Program-made: the position numbers and the translations under genes | Notes under the pieces: generated by a model | What the model saw: the letters and a program-made list of their open reading frames with translations, nothing else | Database searches by the model: none | Told to the model about the DNA's origin: nothing | DNA from: Scilla litardierei | Taxonomy: Eukaryota > Streptophyta > Magnoliopsida > Asparagales > Asparagaceae | Assembly: GCA_030789695.1 (NCBI GenBank) | Contig: CM061133.1 | Coordinates: 98,909,128 to 98,973,127 of the forward strand | Reading direction: 5' to 3' | DNA: 64,000 nt | Shown here: piece by piece, positions 1 to 12,397 of the stretch | How the letters are laid out: every line of letters starts with the position of its first letter | Numbering within the stretch: the stretch's first letter is position 1

Positions 1-1381
1 AGGATGACAAACATTGATTCCAGAAAACATTGATAACTGGAGAAACTAATGCCAAACGTTAATTCCAACGATTGTAGTCTCAGGCCAAACAGACTACTAC
101 CCATTGATCACAAAATAAATTTGTATATTAGTATGGGCACGGGTTATGATCACAAAATTCATATGGTTCCTAGTCAAATATTTCAATGGGTAGTGCCCAA
201 TATTTCAAATATGGCTCCTTGTCAAACAGACACTTCACTAATAATAAAATTGGGTACGCCAAACAGACTACTACATTAATTCCAACGATTGTAGTCTCAC
301 GCCAAACAATTAGAAATTGAGAGAGAGGAGAAATTAATTCTGTAATACCAATCATTAATTCCCAGGATTAATTCTCTAATGCCAAACGTTAATTCCAACA
401 GAAATTAAGGAAGGAAACATTAAGTAGGGCTAATTCAATATGGCAACCATTGATTCAAACGATAAACCAGAGAGCTGAAATTGAGAGAGAGAGAGAGAGA
501 GGTTAAGGAATGCAAGTTTTTGGAAAGAGTCACATGCATTGCAAGGCTAATGAATTGAAGGGCTTGAAAAAAATGACATGTGGATCAGAAAACGGTTCGA
601 AGTCTGTAGACAGAATCAATAGACACTCCATAGGGCTCCATAGGGCCCTCCACACTCCTTAGTTTCAATTAGCCATAGGGCACATTGAATCAATAGACAG
701 AATCAATAGTTTCAATTAGGGATCTCCACACTCCTTAGTTTCAATTAGCCATTTCTAATTCTGTAAACAGAATCAATAGACAGAAAGCATGGAACACAAA
801 TAGAAAGAAGCAAACATGAGCAGTAGACAGAATCAAAGTGGGGATCAGAAATATTTAAAAAATTGATTACCGGAGGATGACAAACATTGATTCCAGAAAA
901 CATTGATAATCGGAGAAACTAATGCCAAACGTCAATTCCAACGATTGTAGTCTCAGGCCAAACAGACTACTACCCATTGATCACAAAATAAATTTGTATA
1001 TTAGTATGGGCACGGGTTATGATCACAAAATTCATATGGCTCCTAGTCAAATATTTCAACAGGTAGTGCCCAATATTTCAAATATGGCTCCTTGTCAGAC
1101 AGACACTTCACTAATAATATTATTAGGTACGCCAAACAGACTACTACATTAATTCCAACGATTGTAGTCTCACGCCAAACAATTAGAAATTGAGAGAGAG
1201 GAGAAATTAATTCTGTAATGCCAATCATTAATTCCCAGGATTAATTCTCTAATGCCAAACATTAATTCCAACAGAAATTAAGGAAGGAAACATTAAGTAG
1301 GGCTAATTCAATATGGCAAACATTGATTCAAACGATAAACCAGAGAGCTGAAATTGAGAGAGAGAGAGAGAGAGAGAGAGG
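1..1381. repeat. Tandem duplication, about 873-bp period, 1.6 copies
   Basis: The block starting at 1 recurs at about 874 with a few substitutions, and the match continues to about 1381. Landmarks repeat at a constant 873-bp offset, for example the GGGCACGGGTTATGA motif at 135-149 and again at 1008-1022. Both copies run into a GA microsatellite, at 483-501 and 1355-1383. The DNA is AT-rich and full of short reiterated phrases such as AATTCCAACGATTG. Open frames in it are short and duplicated by the repeat, so I do not call them genes. The 15-base motif is identical to one at the 3' end of the Helitron at 21419-25151, so this may be Helitron-derived DNA; that link is inference. Confidence 0.85.
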
Positions 1382-1987
1382 AGATTACCGGAGGATTGAA
1401 CAGAAATAAGAAGCAAAAATTAGCAGTAGACAGAAATATTTAAAAAAACAGTGATTAACGGAAGAAATTGAGAGGGAGGAGAAATTAATTCTCTAACATT
1501 AATTCCAACGATTAAGGAAGGAAACGTAAATTCTGTAATGCGAAACATTGATGCCAGCGAAAAATTAAAGAGCAGAAATTAAGGAAAGCAAGTGAGGGAG
1601 AGAGATAGAGAGAGAGACATATACCGGAGGACGTCGCAGATGAGCACGTCGCAGAGAAGAAGAAAGCGGAGTTTAGTTTGTGGGATGGAGGTTGAAGGTT
1701 AATGGAAAGATGAAGAAAGAAGGTTTTAAGGAGGAAGACAACTGTTTTTAAGCAGTTTTTACGTGAGAAGTTAACGGAAGCAGTTTGTGAGCAGTTTTTA
1801 AGTGCGATTTCTCTCCACAACGTGGGAGTGGGTGATAACGAAAGCAGTTTTTGATGTGAGAAGTTTGGGCAATTAGAATGTCCTAGTCACAATTTTAGAG
1901 ACACATAGGACAAAATCGTGACACGTAGGACAAAAAATGCCACGTAGGACAAAGGTTTGAAATAGGTCCTGAATTGTATAATAGATA
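1382..1987. other. Non-coding AT-rich stretch, nothing recognised
   Basis: This continues the theme of the duplication upstream (GAGAGA runs, phrases such as AATTCTCTAATG). Near 1880-1960 the short phrase CACRTAGGACAAA occurs three times. I see no protein-like frame; the minus frame at 1512-1820 has no recognisable motif. The right edge meets the truncated LTR at 1988. Confidence 0.5.
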
Positions 1988-2293
1988 ATTGAAATACAAG
2001 ATAAATTTGCACACAATTGAAGAGAAGGCCGTTCTCCTAGTTTTTAATTAGAGATCAAAGCTTAAATCATCAAGATCTAACTTTTTCAATGAAGTAAAAG
2101 CTTAAACTTCATATATCTAGGGTTTCTTTCACAATATTTCACATCCCTCCCTACCCTAGCTGTCGTCTACAAACACTAATATGAAAATAACCACAATTAC
2201 AAAACTCCTAAAACTGAAAATTATAAAAAGACCTCCCTAAAATCTGAAAAATTTCGAAAACGTCCCTGTTGGAACAAAATACAAAACACATCA
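1988..2293 (-). repeat. Element A, left (3') LTR, truncated
   Basis: This aligns with the right part of the LTR at 12398-12811 and ends in CATCA just before ATTACTCCG, the position where the related LTR at 14023-14403 also ends. About 110 bp of the outer end are missing, so no target duplication can be read. Confidence 0.65.
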
Positions 2294-2674
2294 TTACTCC
2301 GTCCCCAAAGAACCATATTGTCCTCAAGGTGGTGCATGAAGTCCTTGGGCCACACTGCTACTCCAAGTGGGTTGCATGCCTCCTCCTAGGTCAAAAGAAT
2401 AGGATTGGTTTTCATCGCCCTCAAAGACGCCCGGAAGAAAGTCACAGTAGTAGTAAAGCTCATCGATGTGTCATCTGTGCTTACAATACGAATGCTGACG
2501 CCCAGGTGGGTGTCTAAGTGAAAACCATGTGCAGTGGGACCCCATAAAAGTGTCGACAGGACATAGTAGGCCTTGAAAAGGGTTGGGGGCAATGGCGGGC
2601 CCTGACGAGCGTCATTGGGCCATGTCGGGCGCCGAAAAGCGACAGATAAGCCCTGATGGGCCCACAGAACTGTG
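2294..2674 (-). pseudogene. Element A, pol-end remnant and GC-rich interior (left half)
   Basis: Next to the LTR the minus strand carries the same phrase as element B, in which a frame reads HLEDKV followed by an RR/ND-type end. I take this as the last codons of a Ty3-type polyprotein; that is inference from similarity to such elements. The rest, about 2520-2674, is GC-rich and has no domain I recognise. The chromovirus inserted right after CTGTG at 2670-2674. Confidence 0.45.
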
Positions 2675-4913
2675 TGTAACGCCCCACCTTCCGGGTGTCG
2701 TTACTGGGTTAAAGGTGCGTGTGCAGGTCCCATATGTGCCAGTGAAACAAAGAGAACAGACAGAAAAGTAAAGATGTACTCACATATAAAGCGGGAAACA
2801 AAAGTACAACTCACAAGCCCGCTCCAATCTACAACCAAAAGTACAAAAGGAGAGCCACGAGGGGCACTCACGAGCAGACCATGCTCAACGCCTGATATCC
2901 TGGATCGGATAATTCCAAGGTCTCCGGGTAGCACTGTATGTCACCTAAGTAGACAACGACAGTTGTACCACGCTTAGAGGAGTAGACGATATCTAAACAA
3001 CAACATCATGGTAATAATAGTGCGGAAAAGTAAAGATGAGCAGTAGTTAAAGTGACATGATACTGAAAAGAGGCATGCGATAAGCATTTTAATGACTCGA
3101 CTACTGTAAGAGGGTAATTGCTATTGTAAACCACTCCTTGGTCGTGACTTATGAAGGGGAGCACGATGTGCATCTGGAAACTACCTGGACCGCAAGGGTG
3201 CGACCCCGGCCGAGTCCAAAAGTAGAAAGTACCGTACCGAAAGAGCTGTAACACTGTGACCTGTGACGGGGGCTCCATGACCCATAAAGATGGCCGTCCA
3301 TGTCTGCGCCCGGACTCAGGACCCATATGAATGATGGACGTCCCCCCTAACATGTGGGCTAAAGATCAGGTCCCAGGTGCTCCCGTACTCCCTCGATCAT
3401 AAGTTTCCCTGTACCCGGTGAGTCAACCAGAAATTAACAATTTTTATTAATTGTTAGTGTTGTGAGGTGTCATAAGTTTCCATATTGGATGACTGCATCG
3501 TCAAGTCATTAGTCAACCGGTCATGTCAAGAATCCACAGCAAGATGTTCCAATGTCGGGTATAAATAACCCAGGGACTACACAAGTGAATCACAATAATA
3601 AACCTCAGGATACTTGTAGCTCATGAGACAATATGATAATAATACTGGCAGGTGATAAATAGCGTGGCTGTTTCTCATGGCATGACTTGTCAAAACTGAA
3701 CTGTAAATAAAGCAGCAAACCGTATTTATAAGACAAACCAAATAAACGAAGAAACACAACCTCTGATAAATAATGAAAGCTCGGAGGTCATCCACATCAT
3801 GGCTCTAGAGACTCTAGGCCATTTGGAATCAGAACGGGGGTTTCTCATCATATAGCGGGGCACCCATGCCTACGGCAAAATCCGCGGGGTTCCTAGCAAG
3901 GGACTGGGGCTACGGATCAAAATTTCGGGGCTCCTATCCAAGTGAATCTCAACAACAAACCGAAATCAGCGAGAAAACCTTCAGTCGAACTTAACGGCAG
4001 CAGGAAGGATAGTAAGCCGCAAACGCAGTCAACACGGGCTGCAAGCAAAGGGGCCGCAACACCCTATTTCAGCGAGCAAAAGAGCAACAACAACCAAGGA
4101 GCCACCGAACCTAGGGTCAGCAAGCAAAAGGGGCAGACCGCAAGCCAATACAGCCCCATGGGCACCCCGGGATTCTACAAGCGGGGCGAGGGAAACCTAC
4201 CCACTAAAATTACCGCAGGAACTCGAACCCTACATCACTTCCCTGAATCATCCTCTTCCATAGTAAAAATCCAATTTTTATTCCGAAAAATCCCCGTACT
4301 ACACCTCTGAGCAACTTGCAAATAAACCGAAGAAAATGAAAATGAAAAAAGGAGATAAGGTCTACCGAAACCAAGTAGAAGAACTAGCACAAGGCGGAGG
4401 AACGAGGCCGCAACAAACCGTTCACAACTCAGCACAAAAATCCCAGATCCGCAAGAAACATCAGCACTTTCGAATAAGAAAGGGAGAAAAGCTTACTGAG
4501 GTGTAATCGAGAGGAAGAGGGGAGAGAGGGGGGTTAAATAGACAACCGAACCGCCTCAGAGGAGCTCCATCCTTTCAATCGTCGATGATAGCCTCAGATG
4601 AGCATCACATCAACGTCGAGCAGCTGAAGGGAGAGGCGATGGGCTTCCTGTAGGGATGGGACAAGGCGGCGAGACCCCATCGAGGGCCCCACGCCTACGG
4701 CAAGCAAGAAGGGGAGATGCATCTCCTCAAAAACCCTAGCTGGTTTTGCTTCGTGCCGAAGGACTCGAGCGAGAAGGTTCACGAATGAAACAAAGCCCTC
4801 GTGGGCTTGTCGAGGGAGATAGCCAGCGTAACGAACGAACGAAAAGAAAAAATAAGAGGAAAAAGAGACGGAGAGGGTTTTATTAAAAGGCCCAACGGGC
4901 TTGGGCCTTTACA
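2675..4913 (-). repeat. Chromovirus 3' LTR (left), 2239 bp
   Basis: This is the mate of 9677-11918 with collinear similarity throughout. It is preceded by CTGTG and ends in GGGCCTTTACA. The inner end next to 4914 would carry the polypurine tract on the minus strand; what is there (AAGGTGTGTAGAA) is only weakly purine-rich. Confidence 0.95.
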
Positions 4914-4954
4914 TTCTACACACCTTACAAAAAATCCCGTCCTCAGAATTACAA

Positions 4955-5107
4955 CTATGATACAACGAAAAGATGGGGATAACTCTCCCTCATCTCATCT
5001 TTCCTCTTCCAGGTAGACTCTCCAGTTGAATCTCTGTGCCACATCACCTTCACCAGGTGGACAGTCTTGTTCCTAAGGGCATTCTGTTGCCAGTCGATGA
5101 TTCTCTC
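4955..5107 (-). pseudogene. Chromovirus chromodomain-like C-terminus
   Basis: The last 50 residues of the 238-residue frame 4955-5671 run from ERIID through LRNKT, VKVMW and STWKRKDEMRESYP. This is the pattern of chromodomains at the C-terminus of plant chromovirus integrases (LRNK, VKVLW, EATWE.E.EMR). In the family this module steers integration toward particular chromatin. The frame is open here and ends at a stop at 4955. Confidence 0.85.
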
Positions 5108-6250
5108 AGGTTGTTGCTCATAAGACAAGTCCGGCTGTACAATTATCTCTGAATGATCTATCACGTGCATAGGGTCGCCCACGTACCTCCGCAGCTGGGA
5201 TATATGGAATACATTATGCACCCTTTCCAAAGATGGAGGCAATGCAAGTCTGTAAGCTATTTCGCCAACTCGTTCTAGCACATCAAAAGGCCCAATGTAC
5301 CGGGGGCTGCGCTTCCCTCCCCGACCAAAACGGAACATTCCTCGGTTGGGCGAGATCTTCAAGAAGACGTGATCGCTTGGCTGAAACTCCAAATGACGCC
5401 GCTTCGAATCAGCCCAATGCTTGTATCTGTTTTGTGCCAGCTGCAACTTCTCTCTGATAACTCGTACCACGCTAATAGCCTCCACAACTATCTCTGACCC
5501 AACAAGCTCTCGATCACACACATCATCCCAGCTCAGTGGCGATCGACACTTCCTTCCATACAGTGCTACAAAAGGGGCCATCCCAATGCTGGCCTGGTAA
5601 CTGTTGTATGCAAAATCGACGAGGTGTAGGGATCTTTCCACGACCCCTTGAAGTCTAACATACAAGCACACAACATGTCTTCCAAGATCTGGATCATGTG
5701 CTCTGACTGCCCGTCCGTCTATAGATGATACGCCGTGCTGAAATTCAACTGCGTGCCCAGTCGTCCTTGCAAGCTCTTCCAGAAGTGTGATGTGAACTGG
5801 ATGTTCCTGTCTGAAACAATGCAGACAGGAATCCCATGCAGTCTCACAATCTCCTCCATATACTTCCTGGCAAGTGTTTCCGTTAACTGACCCACCCGGA
5901 ATAGTATGAAATGGGCCGACTTGGTCAATCGATCAACGACTACCCAAACGGTATTATTATGTCTCGCACTTCGTGGCAACCCATTCACAAAGTCCATCGT
6001 ATATGTTGCCATTTTCACTCTGGAATAGGCAGAGGCTGCAATAACCCAGCAATACAGTGATGTTCAGCCTTCACCTGTTGGCATACAATACACTTGGTGA
6101 CATTCTGAGCAACGCTCCTCTTTATCCTGTGCCATCAATAGTGCTGCCTTAAGTCCTTATACATTTTGTCCCGCCTGGATGAATGGAATACGGAGAACTG
6201 TGAGCTTCCCTCAACAGTTCCTCCCTGATATCTCCAGACGGCACACATAT
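5108..6250 (-). pseudogene. Chromovirus integrase, broken
   Basis: The zinc-binding N-terminus is split: the His part with HPGG ends the frame 6149-6511, and the Cys part ([11 protein letters not shown]) reads at about 6060-6090 after an in-frame stop. The catalytic core includes a first Asp in YTMDFV (about 5990), a second in IVSDRN, and the TAYH segment, where a stop interrupts the usual proline. The core continues in 4955-5671 with YNSYQASIGMAPF, RKCRSP and the RFGRGGK..PRYIGPF segment that ends the C-terminal domain. At least two stops and a frame change disable it. Confidence 0.9.
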
Positions 6251-6962
6251 TCGACTGCCGTACCTCAAGGACTTGTCTTCATGGATATGTAATTCTGGTC
6301 TTTGCCCTGCTAGAACCGACCCTCGGATCCTCTGCAACCTTGCATCCCCATCCTGGGCGGCATTGATCCGGTTCACCAAGGTCGACTGAATCTGAAGATT
6401 CATCAAGACAGCAGTCATTCCTGACGGTACCACTTTTGTCCACATCCCCCTGATCTCCTGCTGAAGCCTCCACTGAGTCGTAAGGTTCATCACTGCTGGC
6501 AGACGACTCAACGTATCAGGTACAACATTATCTTTTCAAGATGGTACTGAAGGTCAATGTGGTAGTCTGCCATGAGCTCAACCCACCGATGCAGCGTCAT
6601 GTTCAACTCCTTCTGAGTAAACATGTACTTCAGACTCTTGTGGTCGATGAATGCATTCACTTGTTCTCCCAACAAGAAGTGCCTCCAAATCGTCAAAGCA
6701 AAAATGACTGCCGCCAATTCTAGATCATGAGTAGGGTAGTTCCTCTTGTGGACCTTCAGTTGTCTGGACCATATGCCACGACTCTACTGTGTTGATGTAG
6801 TACACATCCGAGACCATTGCCAGATGCATCACATAACACTTCAAATCCTCTAATCTGATCAGGGATAATCAAAATGGGTGTAGAAGTCAACCTCCTCTTC
6901 ATCTCTTCAAAAACATCATTGCATGCATTGGTCCATACAAACATCACGTCCTTCCTCGTCAA
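6251..6962 (-). pseudogene. Chromovirus RNase H, broken
   Basis: The frame 6756-6962 holds FEVLCDASGNGLGCVL, the start of the RNase H fold with its first Asp. After a frameshift, 6508-6717 continues with [17 protein letters not shown] and RWVELMADY, both characteristic of Ty3-type RNase H. The connection region to integrase follows in 6149-6511. The domain order is normal for the family. Confidence 0.9.
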
Positions 6963-6974
6963 TCATGTCATCGG

Positions 6975-7831
6975 CTATGCGATCTTTGAGAAGTCCTGAA
7001 CGAATCTCCGATAACATCCAGCAAGTCCCAAGAAGCTCCGGTTATCCGTCACTGACGTAGGGGTTGGCCACTTTTGAACTGCTGACACCTTCTCCGGATC
7101 CACAGAGATTCCTTCTTCAGACACCACGTGACCAAGGAAGATCAATTTGCTCAACCAAAACTCACACTTGCGGAGCTTGGCGTACAACCGATGACGCCTC
7201 AAGGTCCCGAGCACCTTCCTAAAATGCTATGCGTGCTCCTGCCTATTCCTCGAGTATACCATGATGTCATCAATGTACACCCCTACGAATTTGTCCAGGT
7301 ACTCGTACAACACCAGGTTCATCAGGCTCATGAACACTGCCGGTGCATTCTTAATGCCAAACGACATTACCAAAACTCATAGTGCCCATATCTGGTCCGA
7401 AATGCGGTCTTGTGCACATCCTCCTTCTTAACCCTCACTTGGTGGTAACCAGTTCTGAGATCCAACTTGGAATAAATGCCTAACCCACCAAGATGGTCAA
7501 ACAAATCATCGATGCGGGGAAGAGGGTACTTGTTATTCAACGTAACCTTGTTGAGCTCCTTGTAGTTGATGCACATGCATCTGGTCTTATCCTTCTTCTT
7601 CACCAACAATACTGGCGCATCCTAAGAGGATACACTAGCATGTATCCATCCCTTCTGCAGAAGGTCCTCCAGCTGGGCTCGTACTTCCTCTAACTCCGAT
7701 GGCGCCATGCGATACAGTTTCTTAGATATTGGCTGGACACCTGGCAATAATTCAATCGGAAACTCAATACCACGGTCTGGGGGGCAAACATGCAAGTTCC
7801 TCCAGAAACACATCCAAGAAATTCCGCACAA
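6975..7831 (-). pseudogene. Chromovirus reverse transcriptase, broken
   Basis: Fragments in three frames cover the domain. 7622-7831 has CPPDRGIEFPIELLPG and PISKKLYRMAP. 7367-7609 has [19 protein letters not shown], then [13 protein letters not shown] and [14 protein letters not shown]. The catalytic YIDD box reads from 7277 down to 7266. 6975-7214 has [23 protein letters not shown] and [12 protein letters not shown]. The active-site Asp pair is intact but frame changes separate the blocks. Confidence 0.95.
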
Positions 7832-8294
7832 CTTCTGGCTTCTCTAGCTCAGCACCTATATCTGTCGCTACTACCTCCGTTGGTCTGACCTTGAACTTGA
7901 TCGGTCTTGTAGATCTGGTTCCTCTGACAAATTCGAACTTCGGGTGATCAGGCATCTTGAATATCACCACTCCATGACGGCAATCGATAGTGGCGTTGAA
8001 CGATCCCAGCCAGTCCATCCCGAAGACAGCTTCAAAGCTCGGCATCTCAATGATCAAGAAATCTGCATATAGCTCTCGTCTGCATATCACTACGGGACAA
8101 AAAGAACATCCACTGGACGTGTTCAGCACTCCTTCGCCGGTGTTGACATCCCAACCAGAGGCGAGTGGTGACTCAAGAACTCGACGAAATGTCTTGATAT
8201 GAAGCAATGGGAAGCCCCTGAGTCGAACAACGCAAGCACGGGCTTGCAAGCCACCAGCTCTACACCTAAGGGGATAGACACTGAGTCTAATCAT
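7832..8294 (-). pseudogene. Chromovirus aspartic protease, broken
   Basis: The catalytic motif DSGASH reads from 8224 down to 8207, but in a different frame from the downstream part. The downstream frame contains FEAVFGMDWLGSFNATIDC, the conserved C-terminal half of Ty3-type protease. A frameshift lies between them, near 8130. Confidence 0.88.
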
Positions 8295-8301
8295 GCTGTG
8301 A

Positions 8302-9516
8302 TTAATGCAGGAAATAAACGGCTGAAAATAAAAGAGATGTACTTGTGTTGGCCTGACCGGTAGCGTCGGCCTCTGCAGTGGTCATGGTGAACGTCTGACG
8401 TCTGAAAGGTGGATGCCGTGGTTTGGCCTGCTGGTACGTCCCCTGCTGAGGTGGAAGTGGAGGTCCACACTGAGCATCTCCAGCCAGAGTAGGTGCTAAA
8501 GTCGAAGCTGGGGCTGAAAGTCTTCGCTCCCTCCGTGGACAATCTTTGGCAGTATGGTCCCGGGCCCCACAGGCGAGACACAGGTCTAGGAGCAACCTCC
8601 AATCTGCCCTAACGTGCCCGGACTTGCCGCAATGGAAACAACTCAGAACAGGACGTCGTGGCTGGTGCTGCTGGTCCTGCTGCTGCAGCGCAGGTCTTTT
8701 GCACCGAGACGGCTGGATAGGTTGGTGGAGCTGTCTGACAGGGGCAGGTGGCCGTCGTCCAGATCCCGCATAAGTAGTAGAAGGTGGTGGTTGTCTCTGA
8801 TGGACCCCCTGCCTGCTCAGTCGTGCCCACTCCCGCTGCACATGCTCATACTCTCGAGCGGTAGAGAGCATCTCAGCGTGGGTCGTCAGCCTGAGTCCTA
8901 CAAATTTGTCATGAATATCGATGTCCAGCCCTTGCTGAAACCTCTTCGCTCGAGCCGCATGGGTAGACACCGCATCCTGGGCAAACCTAAAATGCCAATT
9001 GTTAGGAACACACACAAGCATGGTTAACGACTATGCATTGACGTACATACCTGCTGAGTTTGGAAAACTCAGCATCATACTCCACTACTGACATGGAGCC
9101 CTGCTGAAGGTTCATGAACTGAGCCTCTAGCTCCAACTGCGCCTTTGGTGAGAAGCACTGGCCATCAAACTCCTTGAAAGTATCCCAGGGGATAGGCTTC
9201 ACTTACCGATCCTCTACCGAATCCCACCAGTTTCTATCCCCTCTCGTCAGCTGAAGCGTCGCCATGTCGACCCCCAAGGCGGGGGAAGCCTCTGCTGCCT
9301 TTAGTATGTGGTGATCGAGCGTATCCACCCTTCTGCAGCCAGGGCGTCTCCTCGTCATGCAAACACCGGCGGACGCAACGATCGGAACTGCTGGACCCCG
9401 CCTTTCCTAGGCTCCCTCTGGATTGCCTGAACCATCTCTCGCAACGCTGCGTCCAAAATCTAGTGCTTCGTGTTCGACCCGACGCCACCAGACCCTGATC
9501 CTGATCTTGAAGCCAT
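8302..9516 (-). pseudogene. Chromovirus gag with two zinc knuckles, broken
   Basis: The likely start ATG is at 9516-9514, followed by a Gly/Ser-rich stretch. Stops occur early. The frame 9002-9202 carries the capsid motif FMNLQQGSMSVVEYDAEFSKL, typical of plant Ty3 gag. The frame 8302-9021 continues the capsid and ends in two knuckles: CFHCGKSGHVRADW, where the last Cys is replaced, and CLACGARDHTAKDC, which is complete. Between them the protein is rich in Pro, Gln and Arg. Confidence 0.9.
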
Positions 9517-9676
9517 AAGCGCTCTCCTAGATGGTCTACGTCTCCTGCGCATGAAAACTTTCATACATCTGTATCATACGCTAAGATCGGGTCAGTGTGT
9601 ATTTCAAATACGTATTTTTCCGTCTGTCTAGCACTGTTCACGAGGCGATTGCACGTGCCTGCATGTGCCACCACTT

Positions 9677-11918
9677 TGTAACGCCCCACCTCTCGGGTGT
9701 CGTTACTAGGTTAAAGGTGCGTGTGCAAGTCCCTTATGTGCCAGTGAAACAAAGAGAACAGACAATGAAGTAAAGATGTACTCACATATAAAGTGGGAAA
9801 CAAAAGTACAACTCACAAGCCCGCTTCAACCTACAACCAAAAGTACAAAAGGAGAGCCACGAGGGGCACTCACGAGCAGACTGTGGTCAACGCCTGACGT
9901 CCTGGATCAGGTAATGTGGTCCCAAGGTCTCTGGGTAGCACTGTATGTCACCTAAGTGGACAACGACAGTTGTACCACGCTCAGAGGAGTAGACGATATC
10001 TAAACAATATCCTGGTAATAATAGTGCGGAAAAGTAAAGATGATTAGCAGTTAAAGTAACATGATACTGAAAAGAAGCATGTGATAAGCATTTTAATGAT
10101 TCGACTACTGTAAGAGGGTAACTGCTACTGTAAACCACTCCTAGGTCGTGACTTATGAAGGGGAGCACTGTGTGCATCTGGAAGCTACCTGGACTGCGAG
10201 GGTGCGACCCCGGGCGAGTCCAAAAGTAGAAAGTACCGTACTGAAAGAGCTGTAACACTGTGACCTGTGACGAGGGCTCTAGGACCCATCCAGATGGCCG
10301 TCCATGTTTGCCCCCCCAGACTCAGGACCCATCTGAATGATGAACGTCCCCCCAATATGGGGGCTAAAGATCAGGTCCCAGTTGCTCCCGTACTCCCTCG
10401 ATCATAAGTTTCCCTGTACCGGTGAGTCAAGCAGAAATTAACCTTTTTATTAATTGTTAGTGTCGTGAGGTGTCATAAGTTTCCATATTGGATGATTGCT
10501 CGTCAAGTCATTAGTCAACCTGTCATGTCAAGAATCTACCTCAAGATGTTCCACGGTCGGGTACAAACAACCCAGGTTCTACACAAGTGAATCACAATAA
10601 TAAACTCAGGGTACTAGTAGCTCATGAGACAATATGATAATAATACTGGCAGGTGATAAATAGCATGGCTGTTCTCATGGCATGACAAGTTAAAACTGAA
10701 CTGTAAATAAAGCAACAAACCGTATTTATGAGACAAACCAAATAAACAAAGAAACACAACATCTGATAAATAATGAAAGCTCGGAGGTCATCCACATCAT
10801 GGCTCTAGAGACTCTGGGCCATTTGGGATCAGAACGGGGGTTTCTCATCATATAGCAGGGGCACCCATGCCTACGGCAAAATCTGCGGGGTTCCTAGTAA
10901 GGGACTGGGGCTACGGGTCAAAACATCGGGCTCCTATCCAAGTGAATCTCAATAACAACCCGAAATCAGCGAGAAAACCTTCAGTCGAACCTAATGGCAG
11001 CAGGAAGGATAATAAGCCGCAAACACAGTCAACACGGGCCGCAAGCAAAGGGGTTGCAGCATCCTATTTCAGCGAGCAAAAGAGCAACATCAACCAAGGA
11101 GCCACCGAACATAGGTTCAGCAAGCAAAAGGGGCAGACCGCAAGCCAACACAGCCCCATGGGTACTCTGGGATTCTACAACAAGTGGGCGAGGAAAACCT
11201 ATCCACTAAAATTACCGTAGGGACTCGAACCCTATGTCACTCCCCTGAATCATCCTTTCCCATAGTAAAAACCCAATTGTTATTCCGAAAAATCCCCGTA
11301 CTACACCGCTGAGGAACTTGCAAATAAACCGAAGAAAACAAAAATGAAAAAAGGAGATAAGGTCTACCGAAACCAAGTAGAAGAACTAGCGCAAGGCGGA
11401 GGAACGAGGCCGCAACAAACCGTTCACAACTCAGCACAAAATCCCAGATCCGCAAGAAACATCAGCACTTTCGAATAAGAAATGGAGAAAAGCTTACCGA
11501 GGTGCAATCGAGAGTAAGAGGGGAGAGAGGGGGGTTAAATAGACAACCGAACCGCATCAGAGGAGCTCCATCCTCTCAATCGTCGATGATAGCCTCAGAT
11601 GAGCATCACATCAACGTTGATCAGCTGAAGGGAGAGACAATGTGCTTCCTGTAGGGATGAGACAAGGCGGTGAGACCCCATCGAGGGCCCCACGCCTACG
11701 GCAAGCGAGAAGGGGAGATGCATCTCCTCAAAAACCCTAGCGGATTTTGCTTCGTGCCAAAGGAATCGAGCGAGAAGGTTCATGAAGGAACTGAAGCCCT
11801 CGTGGGCTCGTCGAGGCAGAGAGCCAGCGAAACGAACGAACGAATAGAAAAAGAAAATAAGAGGAAAAAGAGATGGATGGGGTTTTATTAAAAGGCCCAA
11901 CGGGCCTGGGCCTTTACA
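9677..11918 (-). repeat. Chromovirus 5' LTR (right), 2242 bp
   Basis: This is the mate of 2675-4913, followed directly by the CTGTG duplication at 11919-11923. In element orientation it precedes gag. Open frames inside it (for example 10867-11220 and 11595-11900) are duplicated in the other LTR with mutations and show no known domain. Confidence 0.95.
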
Positions 11919-11923
11919 CTGTG

Positions 11924-12381
11924 GGAAGTCCCGGGTAGGCCAGTAGGACCAGGGCAGGGCCTATCCGGCCCTGCAGGTTGGCTGTAGGCCCCTGCAGGCA
12001 GCTTCCAGGGCTGCGACTGCCTTGAAGTGAGGCACGAGGCCACCGATGAGGGTGGCTGGGGTCTTCGCCCCTCGTGGTGTCATCTTTGGCTTCTTCGGAC
12101 TTCTCCTTCACGTTGGGAAGGGCTTCTTCTTCGGATTCTTCATTCTTCTCTTTTTTCGTCAAAGTTGTCGACTTTTGCCTTAAATCTGGATTTTGGCCCA
12201 AATCTGGATTTTTCGCCAACGTTGCTGCCTTTAGATCAGCAAATTGTTACTTCATGGTTTGCATGAAGGTTTCAAATTGTGCATCCATTTGTGCCTCAAG
12301 CCCTTCTATCGACGCCTTGACTATAGATCTAAATTTCTTCATAGATTTCTTCAGATCCGCCACCATTGATGCCAAGATCAT
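11924..12381 (-). pseudogene. Element A gag-like N-terminus, coiled-coil, one stop
   Basis: From an ATG at 12381, close to the primer-site region, the minus strand reads a Lys/Glu-rich helical protein with heptad-like spacing. One in-frame TAA falls just after a Met-Lys pair. It then passes a short NPDLGQNPDL repeat and an acidic stretch (ESEEEALP) before turning GC-rich. Element B has a similar N-terminus at the same place. The chromovirus cut the frame at 11923. Gag is inferred from position and coiled-coil character; no capsid or zinc motif remains. Confidence 0.55.
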
Positions 12382-12397
12382 TGATCTGGTACCAATT

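Larger units (their letters stand above)
2675..11918 (-). mobile_element. Complete Ty3/gypsy chromovirus (Tekay/Del-like), 9.24 kb, 5-bp TSD
   Basis: LTRs at 2675-4913 and 9677-11918 both begin TGTAACGCCCC and end TTTACA on the + strand, giving TG..CA ends with a short inverted repeat. The 5-bp duplication CTGTG flanks it at 2670-2674 and 11919-11923. The coding order on the minus strand is gag, protease, reverse transcriptase, RNase H, integrase and a C-terminal chromodomain-like segment, which defines a chromovirus. The long LTRs and chromodomain type suggest the Tekay/Del clade. The initiator-Met primer site usual for such elements is not visible next to the right LTR; the adjacent minus sequence reads AAGTGGTGGCACATG. 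In the first 206 or so LTR positions I count about 11 differences (roughly 5%), so the insertion is not recent. Every gene is broken. Confidence 0.95.

Noticed and set aside
49..1228. Duplicated 76- and 61-codon frames
   Set aside because: They recur only because the DNA is tandemly duplicated. They carry no start context, domain or codon bias.
3942..4310. 122-codon frame in the chromovirus LTR, with a relative at 10867-11220
   Set aside because: Both are LTR sequence. The frames differ in length and start between the LTRs and show no domain.
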